Origin: Candidatus Nomurabacteria bacterium
GTDB lineage: Bacteria; Patescibacteriota; Minisyncoccia; Phycocordibacterales; UBA10002
Assembly (NCBI GenBank): GCA_943354745.1
Contig: CALRDB010000025.1
Span: forward strand, 1-15,329
Length of the DNA: 15,329 nt
Direction: 5' to 3'
Part shown: piece by piece, positions 5,798 to 12,826 of the stretch
Layout: each line of letters starts with the position of its first letter
Position numbering within the stretch: position 1 is the first letter of the stretch
Notes under the pieces: generated by a model
The model's database searches: none
The model's input: the letters and a program-made list of their open reading frames with translations, nothing else
Told to the model about the DNA's origin: nothing
Position numbers and translations under genes: made by a program

Positions 5798-8626
5798 CTA
5801 TTCTGCCATGAGTCCAAACATCGCTTGGAATAAGTTCGCCAACTGAACCGATCGGGGCACCATGCTCGTAGGGTGAAGCGCTCGGTATTCCGGGGTACTC
5901 ATAAAAGTCGTCCGGATAGCGTCTAGGCTAGCGCCAGTGCTGTCCCAATACTGAAGACCTCCTTGATCTGGTTCCCTTTTGAATAGAGTTCGGTATAGGT
6001 CGGCTATGGCTTTTTGCCGATCGGTAGTAACAAAGGATGGATACGCAACTGCGGAGGTAGGAGCCACAGTAGTCGGAGGAGGGGTTTCCGCTCCAACCTT
6101 CACCACCACCGTCTTTGAGGCAGAGTTACCGGCTGCGTTATTGCAGGAGAGATTGAAGCTGGTGGTATCGGTGATGGCGCTTGAGGTAAAGTTTCCTACG
6201 GTTCCTTTGCTTGCAGGTGACCAACCTATGTTTCCTCCTGTCGGGGTGCAGGTAGTCGCCCCTGAAGAGGTCCACGAGAGGGCAACGGTTGCGTTACGAC
6301 TGACCGTAATCTCACTTACTTCGCTTCCGTTTACCAAGAGAGAGAGTGTGGGATTTTGATTCGGGACAGGAGGAGGGGTTGATACAGTCGGTGCAGTGAT
6401 GGTGAAGTAGTTGTCACTCGAATCGCAGAGATCTTTCCCGTTGGATGGAACATCAGAACACAAAGTAATCTTGTATTGACCGATTGGATCAGCACCAGCT
6501 TTACTAAGAGACATCTCAATCACTCCAGAGTTACTTGCGGAATTATTAGCGGTACTGCGTATTTTTCCTAACGTCGGAGAATCGAGATACGCAGCTACAT
6601 GCGAACCGATAAGATTGGTTGATTGGTATTTGATATAAATAGTTGAATCCCCTGACACATAACTCTCTCCCCCATTTGGCGAAAGAACGGTGATGGAGGG
6701 TTGGGTAGAAGCTACTGTTGTCGGAGCGACCGTCAAAGCAAAACTTTTCGTCATCGCACCACCCCTACCATCATTGAGTGTAAATATGAGTATTTTAGTT
6801 CCTGGGGTTGGAAATTCATAACTGAATCCCAAAACTCCTGTATTGGCAGATGTTGTTTGCTTATCTTTTGTTGCTCCTGTAGGGTTGCCATCTCCGTGTA
6901 CGACAGTGGCCTCAAGTAGATCTCCATCTGGATTAGAGAACCATAATTCCCACGTCTGGCTTTTATTTACATCTACAATCGCCGGACCGGTAATCTGGCT
7001 AATACTAGGGCTTTGATTCGGAACAATCTTGAACGTAAGAAATTTATTGAGGGAATATGTTTGAGTCGAGCCGTAGCATTCGACAAAAATGTCCGCACTT
7101 TTCACGCTATTTGGCACCACAAATGTCTTACTTCCACTTGGCGGAAGATTTGTTTCGTCGTTGAGGTTCTTGCCATCAGTATACACAATGGAAAAACTCC
7201 CTTTAGTTGCACAATATTTAGCATTTTTTGACGACCAGGTAAGTGTTGCATCTGAGTTTCCTTTGAGCGCCTCCGGAGTTGAAGATCCGTTGATCTGAGC
7301 CGAGAGAGTTATCCCCGAGGGGAAAGGGATGAGTTCAGGAGAGCTACTTGCCGAAGTTGGTGAAGGAACTTGGATAGAGCTCAATTGATGAACTTCAAAT
7401 CGTTTCGGTTTCACCGAAATCTTCACCTGTTCCGCACTTGATGAGTTGATATCCTGTATCCTAAGCGTGTACGACGACTCCGCCACCTGATAATACGGAC
7501 CGAAACCTTTCTCCGATCGGGGAGGGATGTTCACACTTCCCTGCCAGAGTTCGATAGTCACGATATCAGGGTCTCCCCCGTCAAAGAAAGTCATACGGAT
7601 AGTCGGACCACTTATCGCAAATTCTGCGACGAGTTTTTTGTTCTGATTCAAATCAAAAAGTTTAATGGCACTTGAGCTCACCTCCGCAAGAAATGTCCCT
7701 CTTTCGCTTCCTACCGAGGCTTTCACCTTATACGTTCCGACAGGAACTCGCGGAAACATTGTAGTATCGAGCACGACAGGATTACCATGCTGGTCAGTCA
7801 CAGATACAGATGACTCCGTGGTTTGAGAATTTTCGTATACCGCGAGGGAAATAGCCTCTCCCGATTGGGGGCTCCCATCTTCCTGGAGACGATTAATCTC
7901 TTGAGCAATTTCGTTGAGCGTCCTTGCGGTTGTCTCTTTTAGCGCTTCAAATTCATTTGGAATTTCTGAGCGAAGCAGGTTGATGAACTTCACGTCCCCG
8001 CGTAAGAACTCAGGACTGGAAAATGCCTGCTGAAGATCTGCTTCAAGCGCATTTACGCGTGACCTGAACTCACTTACCATTTCGACAATACGCCGCTCAA
8101 AATCCTTGCGAATGTTGCTACGCTGAATAGTCTGTCTCATTTCGCTAATCGCATCGTCGACTTTGGCGACTAGCTCATCACGATAGGTGTTGAATACTTT
8201 CTGTAATTCTGCTTTTGTTTTCGTGATTTCTCTATTGGAAATCGGCTTTTCCTCACCAGAAACCTGAACCGCGACAGAGTCGGTCGCCTTCTCGCTTGAG
8301 TCCTTCCCGATACACGTAACCGTAAAGACAAGTGATTTATTTATTGTTCCCTTTTGAGAACCTGAAAGAGGTAGCTTCCCCGACCTCCAGTTGGCCCTAC
8401 ACGATTTCGCCCCCTCCGAAGTCCACGAAACTAGTACTTTTGTCTTTTTTTCGACGGTCACTAGACCGTCATTCCCATCAACCTTAAGATCAACATCGAC
8501 AGCATTGATGGTATTAAAATCAACATCTTCCTCACTTTGTGCGTGTACCGCCGTCGCCAAGAATGAAAAGATACCCGCCACCATCAATAGGTAGATAACA
8601 AGATAGTTACGAAGACTTTTTTGCAT
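5798..8626 (-). CDS. Large secreted modular protein: coiled coil, Ig/PKD modules, C-terminal DUF4214
   Basis: 942 residues from the ATG at 8626, chosen because it opens a signal peptide (MQKSLRNY, then a hydrophobic core, cleavage near VHAQ, 27-30). A longer frame from 8797 would run through the fusA terminator and put 57 residues before the signal. Parts: Ig-like module ~42-123 (cysteines 75/105), closely related to the first module of the 557-aa protein; predicted coiled coil ~132-250; beta-rich region ~256-430; Ig-like ~438-536; PKD-like ~540-634; LSPNGGE module ~648-746; Ig-like ~758-846 (SWTSSGATTCTPTGG); DUF4214-like ~864-920 (LYRTLFKREPDQGGLQYW), a domain found in surface-layer and secreted proteins. 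No sortase motif or C-terminal membrane segment. Probably an exported fibre or S-layer-associated protein; ligand unknown. Confidence 0.9.
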   Translation of the reverse strand: MQKSLRNYLVIYLLMVAGIFSFLATAVHAQSEEDVDFNTINAVDVDLKVDGNDGLVTVEKKTKVLVSWTSEGAKSCRANWRSGKLPLSGSQKGTINKSLVFTVTCIGKDSSEKATDSVAVQVSGEEKPISNREITKTKAELQKVFNTYRDELVAKVDDAISEMRQTIQRSNIRKDFERRIVEMVSEFRSRVNALEADLQQAFSSPEFLRGDVKFINLLRSEIPNEFEALKETTARTLNEIAQEINRLQEDGSPQSGEAISLAVYENSQTTESSVSVTDQHGNPVVLDTTMFPRVPVGTYKVKASVGSERGTFLAEVSSSAIKLFDLNQNKKLVAEFAISGPTIRMTFFDGGDPDIVTIELWQGSVNIPPRSEKGFGPYYQVAESSYTLRIQDINSSSAEQVKISVKPKRFEVHQLSSIQVPSPTSASSSPELIPFPSGITLSAQINGSSTPEALKGNSDATLTWSSKNAKYCATKGSFSIVYTDGKNLNDETNLPPSGSKTFVVPNSVKSADIFVECYGSTQTYSLNKFLTFKIVPNQSPSISQITGPAIVDVNKSQTWELWFSNPDGDLLEATVVHGDGNPTGATKDKQTTSANTGVLGFSYEFPTPGTKILIFTLNDGRGGAMTKSFALTVAPTTVASTQPSITVLSPNGGESYVSGDSTIYIKYQSTNLIGSHVAAYLDSPTLGKIRSTANNSASNSGVIEMSLSKAGADPIGQYKITLCSDVPSNGKDLCDSSDNYFTITAPTVSTPPPVPNQNPTLSLLVNGSEVSEITVSRNATVALSWTSSGATTCTPTGGNIGWSPASKGTVGNFTSSAITDTTSFNLSCNNAAGNSASKTVVVKVGAETPPPTTVAPTSAVAYPSFVTTDRQKAIADLYRTLFKREPDQGGLQYWDSTGASLDAIRTTFMSTPEYRALHPTSMVPRSVQLANLFQAMFGLMAE

Positions 8627-8752
8627 ATGACGTGTATCTTCCGGTGAGAGAAGAAATGAAAGACGATTACTAATGAAAAAGAAAATGAGATACTCTTGAC
8701 GAAAATCATACCGCAAGGTCTCCGTGATTACCAGTGAAAAATGTGCACAAGA

Positions 8753-8789
8753 AAACACCACCCCTCCGAGAATCGGAGGGGTGGTGTTT
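8753..8789 (-). terminator. Rho-independent terminator after fusA
   Basis: A perfect 17-bp stem (8753-8769 with 8773-8789, arm core CACCACCCCTCCGA) with a 3-nt loop, followed on the minus strand by GTTTTCTTGT. It ends fusA transcription and shows that the surface-protein gene must start further downstream. A possible -10 (TATGAT, 8710-8705) follows for that gene, but no convincing -35 is seen. Confidence 0.8.
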
Positions 8790-8799
8790 AACATCAAGA

Positions 8800-8832
8800 C
8801 TATTTACGTGATTCAATGATAGTTTGCGGGAC
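8800..8832 (-). pseudogene. Relic of a second fusA 3' end (last ten codons plus stop)
   Basis: Read on the minus strand, 8832-8800 encodes VPQTIIESRK and then TAG. The true fusA ends VAQTIIESRK and then TAA at 8934-8902. Nine of ten residues agree, while the DNA differs mostly at third codon positions (ATT/ATC, GAG/GAA, TCG/TCA, AAG/AAA, TAA/TAG). That pattern suggests descent from a diverged fusA allele rather than a fresh local duplication. Sequence further upstream in this frame does not match EF-G. Confidence 0.7.
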
Positions 8833-8869
8833 CCCAGTAGTAAAGAAATCAGAATTTCTTACTACAGGG
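8832..8869. repeat. Hairpin between fusA stop and the fusA-tail relic
   Basis: The arms GTAGTAAAGAAAT (8837-8849) and ATTTCTTACTAC (8854-8865) pair with one bulged base around a 4-nt loop, and outer CCC/GGG pairs follow. It begins 32 nt after the fusA stop on the minus strand. There is no U-run, so it is more likely a palindromic repeat or an mRNA 3'-end stabiliser than a terminator. Confidence 0.6.
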
Positions 8870-8901
8870 CAAACCTTCGAAGAAGAAGTTGGGTGTGATG
8901 A

Positions 8902-11046
8902 TTACTTACGCGACTCAATTATAGTTTGTGCCACGTTAGGAGGTACGGCTTCGTAGTGGTCGAACTCCATCGTGAATGAGGCACGGCCCTCTGACATAGA
9001 GCGGAGCGTCGTGATGTAGCCGAACATTTCGGCAAGCGGTACCTTAGCGTCTACCACCTTGTTGAGTCCCCTTTCACTGACGTTCTCTACCTGTCCGCGT
9101 TTTGATGCGAGATGGCCAGTCACATCACCGAGGAATTTGTCTGGAGTGACGACCTCTACCTTCATAATCGGCTCGAGAATAACCGCACGCGCACGCTTAC
9201 AGGCGTCTTGCACGGCTTGTGAACCGGCAATCTTGAAAGCGATTTCAGATGAGTCGACATCATGATACGAACCGAAGGTGAGCTCTACCGAGACATTGAC
9301 CAGCTGAAAGCCAGCAACCACACCACGTTCCAATCCTTCCTTCACACCTTTCTCAACGGCCGGAATGAATTCTACGGGAATGACACCACCCTTGATAGAG
9401 TCGATAAACTCGAAATGGTCGTATCGGCTGACATTCTTTTTGACCTTAGCTTCCGGATCGATAGGCTTCATTGGACGCACGGTGACTTTAACGTGACCGT
9501 ACTGACCGCGTCCGCCAGTCTGGCGAATGTATTTACATTCGGCCTCCGCTTCACCTTGAATGGTTTCTCGATAGGCGACCTGCGGCTTCCCTACGTTTGC
9601 CTCCACACTGAATTCACGTTTCATGCGATCCACCATAATCTCAAGTTGGAGTTCCCCCATGCCCATGATGACTGTCTCCCCCGTCTCCGCGTCGCTCTTG
9701 ATCTTGAAGGTAGGATCTTCATCAGCAAGACGTTTGAGTGCAAAACCCATTTTCTCTTGGTCAGCTCTTGTCTTCGGTTCAATACGCAGTGAGATGACTG
9801 GGTCAGCGAATTTAATCGCTTCAAGTACAACAGGGTTTGTCTCATCACAAAGCGTGTGCGAGGTCCTCGCTTCCTTTAAACCTACGGCGGCCGCGATTTC
9901 TCCAGCGAATACTTTCTTCACCTCTTCACGCTTGTCGGCTTGCAGACGCACGATGCGAGAAAGTCGCTCGCGGTTACCGGTGGTAGAGTTATAGACATAG
10001 GATCCCGCCTCAACGCTTCCGGAATAAACACGAAAGAATGCGAGCTGGCCGACGAATGGGTCAGTCTGAAGTTTGAACACAAGCGCGGAAAATGGCTCTT
10101 CATCGCTTGCGTGACGCACGACTGGTTGTCCGCTCTTTACCTCAATGGCTCTCGTGGCTGGCATGTCGAGAGGAGACGGAAGGTAGTCGACAACCGCATC
10201 GAGCACAAGCTGTACACCCTTATTCTTGAGAGCGGAACCGGTAAAGACAGGAAAAATCTTGTTCGCAATAACCGCTTTGCGGAGTGTTGCTTTGAGCACC
10301 TCGAACGAAGGTTCTTTACCTTCAAGATACTGACCCATGAGTACATCATCTTGCTCGACGATTTTCTCGACGAGCTCGGCACGATATTTCTTCGCCTCTT
10401 CTACGTAGTCGGCAGGAATCTCCTTTTCAATTACCTCAATCCCCTTCTCTCCTTGAAAGTCATAGGCCTTCATTTTAAGCAGGTCGACAACACCCTCGAA
10501 GTGTTCTTCGAGTCCGATCGGTATCTGTAGGCGCACCGCGTGCTTACTTAGTCGGTCAAGAATAGACGCATACGATTTCTCAAACGAAGCGCCCATGCGG
10601 TCGAGTTTGTTGATGAAACAGATACGAGGAACATTACCTTCGTCAGCATAACGCCAGTTGGTTTCGGACTGAGGCTCGACACCGGCAACACCGTCGAAGA
10701 CAACAACCGCTCCGTCAAGAACGCGAAGTGAGCGCTTCACCTCTACGGTAAAGTCGATATGTCCGGGAGTGTCAATAACATTGAAACGATGTTTCTTCGA
10801 AACATCGGCCTTGGGCATATAGGTTGGGTTCCAAAAACAAGTAATAGCGGCGGCGGTGATGGTGATACCGCGTTCACGCTCCTGTTCCATCCAGTCGGTG
10901 GTTGTCTCTCCTTCATGCACCTCACCAATCTTGTGAATCATTCCGGTGTAAAACAAAATACGCTCGGACGTGGTGGTCTTGCCGGCGTCGATGTGGGCGA
11001 TGATTCCGAAGTTACGAACTTTTTCGAGGGGGTAGTCTCTATTCAT
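8902..11046 (-). CDS. fusA: Translation elongation factor G
   Basis: 714 residues, close to the usual 690-705. This GTPase drives ribosomal translocation and, with RRF, ribosome recycling. Motifs: P-loop AHIDAGKT (17-24), switch I RERGITITAAA (58-66 area), DTPGHID (92-98), NKLD (146-149), GSALKNKGVQ, domain IV GGRGQYGHVKV, and a C-terminal domain with YITTLRSMSEGRASFTMEF. The start at 11046 matches the family N-terminus (NRDYPLEKVRNFGIIAHIDA). No Shine-Dalgarno is present; the 40 nt before the ATG are a TTCGTA-rich repeat almost the same as the rpmB leader. In the classical operon fusA directly follows rpsG; here about 1.2 kb with a membrane protein and a toxin-antitoxin pair intervenes, and fusA has its own probable promoter and terminator. 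Confidence 0.98.
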   Translation of the reverse strand: MNRDYPLEKVRNFGIIAHIDAGKTTTSERILFYTGMIHKIGEVHEGETTTDWMEQERERGITITAAAITCFWNPTYMPKADVSKKHRFNVIDTPGHIDFTVEVKRSLRVLDGAVVVFDGVAGVEPQSETNWRYADEGNVPRICFINKLDRMGASFEKSYASILDRLSKHAVRLQIPIGLEEHFEGVVDLLKMKAYDFQGEKGIEVIEKEIPADYVEEAKKYRAELVEKIVEQDDVLMGQYLEGKEPSFEVLKATLRKAVIANKIFPVFTGSALKNKGVQLVLDAVVDYLPSPLDMPATRAIEVKSGQPVVRHASDEEPFSALVFKLQTDPFVGQLAFFRVYSGSVEAGSYVYNSTTGNRERLSRIVRLQADKREEVKKVFAGEIAAAVGLKEARTSHTLCDETNPVVLEAIKFADPVISLRIEPKTRADQEKMGFALKRLADEDPTFKIKSDAETGETVIMGMGELQLEIMVDRMKREFSVEANVGKPQVAYRETIQGEAEAECKYIRQTGGRGQYGHVKVTVRPMKPIDPEAKVKKNVSRYDHFEFIDSIKGGVIPVEFIPAVEKGVKEGLERGVVAGFQLVNVSVELTFGSYHDVDSSEIAFKIAGSQAVQDACKRARAVILEPIMKVEVVTPDKFLGDVTGHLASKRGQVENVSERGLNKVVDAKVPLAEMFGYITTLRSMSEGRASFTMEFDHYEAVPPNVAQTIIESRK

Positions 11047-11087
11047 ACAATACGAACTTACGAACTAAAGATACGAAATTACGAACA
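11047..11087 (-). repeat. TTCGTA-type leader repeat in front of fusA
   Basis: Four TACGAA units on the plus strand (11051, 11059, 11072, 11080), so TTCGTA in the fusA sense. Read towards fusA: TGTTCGTAATTTCGTAT, a short gap, AGTTCGTA, GTTCG, ATTGT, then ATG. The rpmB leader at 13963-14000 has the same blocks in the same order. Confidence 0.85.
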
Positions 11088-11091
11088 AAAG

Positions 11092-11120
11092 GGGTAAAAA
11101 GAAAATGCCTCAAAGGCATT
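11092..11120 (-). terminator. Terminator after the toxin-antitoxin operon
   Basis: A 7-bp stem AATGCCT/AGGCATT (11104-11120) with a 3-nt loop is followed on the minus strand by TTCTTTTT. It sits 36 nt past the toxin stop and would insulate fusA from toxin-antitoxin transcription. Confidence 0.55.
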
Positions 11121-11124
11121 GACT

Positions 11125-11153
11125 AGAATAGCGTACTGGGGGCAAAAATGCAA
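11125..11153 (-). promoter_or_regulatory. Likely fusA promoter
   Basis: TTGCAT (11153-11148), a 17-nt spacer and TATTCT (11130-11125), each 4/6 to consensus, directly after the toxin stop codon. The implied start near 11118 falls inside the toxin-antitoxin terminator stem, so a transcript from this promoter would lack the full hairpin and escape it. Confidence 0.45.
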
Positions 11154-11155
11154 AA

Positions 11156-11437
11156 TCAAATCCGTTTCTGGACCATCTTATACACGACACTTCTATGTCC
11201 GATTATCAGTATCTTAACGATGCGTCCTTCAATCCTGAAAATAATTCGGTAATCACCCACGCGTAATTTTCTGTATCCGGCGATAGAGCGACGAAGCGGT
11301 TTACCGTACAAGTCCGGGTGGGTAGTTAATTTTGTTTCAATTGCCACTCGTATTTCATTTTGCCAAAACGTAGATAAAAGAGGGATGTCTTCCTTAGCAA
11401 TTAAGTGATGATATGCAATATGAAATCTTATTTCCAT
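11156..11437 (-). CDS. RelE/ParE-family toxin of a type II toxin-antitoxin pair
   Basis: 93 residues from the ATG at 11437. The start is chosen because MEIRFHIAYHHLIAKEDIP fits a RelE-like N-terminus and its ATG lies inside the last codons of the antitoxin gene (10-nt overlap, ATGGAAATAA). Upstream residues from an earlier ATG at 11500 look like antitoxin read out of frame. The C-terminal half KPLRRSIAGYRKLRVGDYRI (46-65), IIFRI, then IIGHRSVVY (78-86) is the typical RelE/ParE sheet; R59, R64, R82 and Y86 sit where catalytic residues of ribosome-dependent RelE nucleases often lie. Whether it cuts mRNA like RelE or targets gyrase like ParE cannot be decided from sequence. It ends in TGA, evidence for standard stop-codon use. 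Confidence 0.88.
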   Translation of the reverse strand: MEIRFHIAYHHLIAKEDIPLLSTFWQNEIRVAIETKLTTHPDLYGKPLRRSIAGYRKLRVGDYRIIFRIEGRIVKILIIGHRSVVYKMVQKRI

Positions 11438-11649
11438 ACCTCTTCGTGCGTGAGGAATCGTACTCCCTTCGTGTCTCGCGCACGTGCCAAGGCATCCCAC
11501 GCCGAATCCTCCTCAAGCTCGAGAGCGAGATTAAGCAACTCCGCCGCCTTGGTAGCGAGTGGCACGCGGTCACGTTTGGCAAGCGCCGTTAGAGCGCGGT
11601 CACTCTCTTTCGAGACACTAATATTTATTCTGTTTTTTAGTGTAGCCAT
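11428..11649 (-). CDS. Ribbon-helix-helix-type antitoxin
   Basis: 73 residues. Residues ~6-45 (NRINISVSKESDRALTALAK, then RDRVPLATKAAELLNLALEL) fit a ribbon-helix-helix DNA-binding fold: a short beta strand followed by two helices. The acidic tail ending THEEVWK would wrap the toxin, as is usual for RelB/ParD-like antitoxins. It is translated first and overlaps the toxin gene by 10 nt, the normal order for such operons. Upstream is a promoter with two 9-bp direct repeats, the probable autorepression site. No Shine-Dalgarno is seen; the predicted transcription start lies at or next to the ATG, so the message may be leaderless. Confidence 0.85.
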   Translation of the reverse strand: MATLKNRINISVSKESDRALTALAKRDRVPLATKAAELLNLALELEEDSAWDALARARDTKGVRFLTHEEVWK

Positions 11650-11655
11650 ATTCAG

Positions 11656-11685
11656 AGTGTATCAAAAGTGTATCACCTAAGTCAA
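11656..11685 (-). promoter_or_regulatory. Toxin-antitoxin promoter with tandem operator repeats
   Basis: On the minus strand TTGACT (11685-11680, 5/6), an 18-nt spacer and TACACT (11661-11656, 4/6). Two copies of TGATACACT (11675-11667 and 11664-11656) lie 11 bp apart, one helical turn, and cover the spacer and -10. This suits cooperative binding of ribbon-helix-helix dimers that would block RNA polymerase. Confidence 0.6.
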
Positions 11686-11689
11686 ACGG

Positions 11690-11864
11690 CCATTTGAACA
11701 ATGCGATCTCTTTCCCCCCCATTTTTACTTCCAAGGAGGGGTTAGGGAGTAGCAGGGGCAGATGGAACAAGAAAAAGTACTCCCCCACCCGAAGGAATCC
11801 CCTTTGCACAGTTTGTGGACACTTGATATCTATGAACGTAGCCAACGGTAAAGAATCGTAAGTT
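11690..11864. other. Spacer between toxin-antitoxin promoter and small membrane protein gene
   Basis: About 175 nt with C-rich and G-rich runs (CCCCCCATTTTT, AAGGAGGGGTTAGGG) and no convincing reading frame. A 101-residue frame crossing it has no recognisable features. The AAGGAGGGGTTAGGG motif could belong to a dispersed repeat, but only one copy is present here. Confidence 0.3.
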
Positions 11865-12107
11865 CTACCGCTGTTTCTCCTGTACGTTATTCTTAGACGG
11901 CCGCCCCGATAAGGCTGTACCAATTAAAAGTGTTAGGAGACCGATACTCATTCCTGGCACTGCGACGAACCAAAAAAGGAATCCAGCTACGATATCGGGA
12001 TTGTAGCCGACAGCAAAGAAAATGTCGTAAGTTTTGTATCCGACAAGAAGTCCTAAGAAAAGTAAGAGTGCTCCGATAATCTGAAATCCATTAAGTGTTG
12101 TTTTCAT
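11865..12107 (-). CDS. Small two-helix membrane protein, function unknown
   Basis: 80 residues from the ATG at 12107. Two hydrophobic segments are visible, ~8-30 (GFQIIGALLLFLGLLVGYKT) and ~41-66 (IVAGFLFWFVAVPGMSIGLL), then a short polar tail (SGRPSKNNVQEKQR). I chose this ATG because the longer frame from 12251 runs back through the rpsG terminator and into rpsG. No family recognised. It lies alone between the rpsG terminator and the toxin-antitoxin operon; no clear promoter or Shine-Dalgarno is seen. Confidence 0.65.
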   Translation of the reverse strand: MKTTLNGFQIIGALLLFLGLLVGYKTYDIFFAVGYNPDIVAGFLFWFVAVPGMSIGLLTLLIGTALSGRPSKNNVQEKQR

Positions 12108-12155
12108 CTCTGAATTGTAGCATGACTTCAAAGGGTTATAGGTTGGTGGACAACG

Positions 12156-12179
12156 AAAAAAGCGGGCTTCCCCGCTTTT
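12156..12179 (-). terminator. Rho-independent terminator after rpsG
   Basis: The stem AAAAGCGGG/CCCGCTTTT (12158-12179) with a 4-nt loop, followed on the minus strand by a T-run (CGCTTTTTT), is the clearest terminator in the window. A second palindrome, CCCCGT/ACGGGG (12204-12231), abuts the rpsG stop codon just before it. This breaks the rpsG-fusA read-through of the classical str operon. Confidence 0.85.
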
Positions 12180-12231
12180 CTTTTCCTTTCTGTCCCAGAC
12201 TTGCCCCGTGGCAGTCTTCGGCTTTACGGGG

Positions 12232-12702
12232 TTACCAAGCAAAGTGAGCAAACGCTTTGTTGGCCTCGGCCATCTTGTGCACGTTTTCGCGTTTCTTCAC
12301 GGCATCACCTTCGTTCTTGGCGGCGAGCATGAGTTCCTCGGCAAGTTTCTCGCGCATAGGCTTCCCTTTCTTCCCTCGTGCGGCGCCAATGAGCCAGCGG
12401 AATGCGAGTGCGGTCCGTCGATCAGGGCGAACCTCAACAGGTACTTGGTAGTTAGCACCACCAACACGTCGTGAGCGAACCTCCATGAGAGGAGTGATGT
12501 TCTTCAACGCATTATCAAACACTTCAAGAGGATTCTCGATTTTCTGCTTTTCTTTGATGATCGCCATCGCGCCGAATACAATCTTGCGGGCGGCTTCTTT
12601 CCTCCCGTCCTGCATGACGTAGTTAATAAGCTTCGTCACTTTTTGTGAGTTGTAAATGGCGTCTGGTGCCAGTTCTTTTCGGCTTTTTGCTTTTCGTCTC
12701 AT
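12232..12702 (-). CDS. rpsG: 30S ribosomal protein S7
   Basis: 156 residues, the standard length. S7 nucleates assembly of the 30S head and contacts tRNA in the E site. Conserved stretches: RRKAKSRKELAPDAIYNSQK at the N-terminus, KLINYVMQDGRKEAARKIVF, the GGANYQVPVEVRPDRRTALA beta-hairpin region, and C-terminal KREN-VHKMAEANKAFAHFAW. The start at 12702 matches the family. No Shine-Dalgarno is visible; the 124-nt spacer from rpsL is filled by TTCG/CGAA-rich palindromic sequence. A strong terminator follows. Confidence 0.98.
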   Translation of the reverse strand: MRRKAKSRKELAPDAIYNSQKVTKLINYVMQDGRKEAARKIVFGAMAIIKEKQKIENPLEVFDNALKNITPLMEVRSRRVGGANYQVPVEVRPDRRTALAFRWLIGAARGKKGKPMREKLAEELMLAAKNEGDAVKKRENVHKMAEANKAFAHFAW

Positions 12703-12826
12703 ATTTTTATCATGCGAATAATTCGAATAGGGAACGAATCTGCGAATAGTTACGAATCAGAATCTCACTTCTTTGTTCTTATTCGAATATATTCGTTGAT
12801 TCGAAAGGATTCGTTAATTCGTATTA
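12703..12826. repeat. CGAAT/ATTCG-rich palindromic spacer between rpsL and rpsG
   Basis: The spacer is almost entirely units of CGAAT or ATTCG. The left half (CGAATAATTCGAATAGGG and on) and the reverse complement of the right half align in runs of 6-8 bases with small gaps, so it is an imperfect long inverted repeat around ~12770. The block CTGATTCGTA with the sequence after it (minus sense, from ~12762) matches the tuf-rpsJ spacer at about 22 of 27 positions, placing both in one family. Confidence 0.75.

Noticed and set aside
8627..8797. Upstream extension of the 942-aa surface protein to an ATG at 8797 (57 more residues)
   Set aside because: It would run through the fusA terminator stem (8753-8789) and place a stretch of residues before a clean signal peptide that starts at 8626.
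9940..10530. 196-residue plus-strand frame inside fusA
   Set aside because: Antisense shadow of a highly conserved EF-G coding region.
11156..11158. TGA recoding as glycine, as in some CPR lineages
   Set aside because: The toxin gene ends at TGA and all genes here read through without in-frame TGA, so standard code is sufficient.
11618..11923. 101-residue minus-strand frame across the toxin-antitoxin promoter
   Set aside because: It overlaps the antitoxin start and promoter and the end of the small membrane protein gene, has no recognisable domain, and has an atypical composition.
12703..12826. CGAAT/TTCGTA arrays as a CRISPR array
   Set aside because: The units are 5-10 nt with irregular spacing and no unique spacers; no cas gene is nearby.
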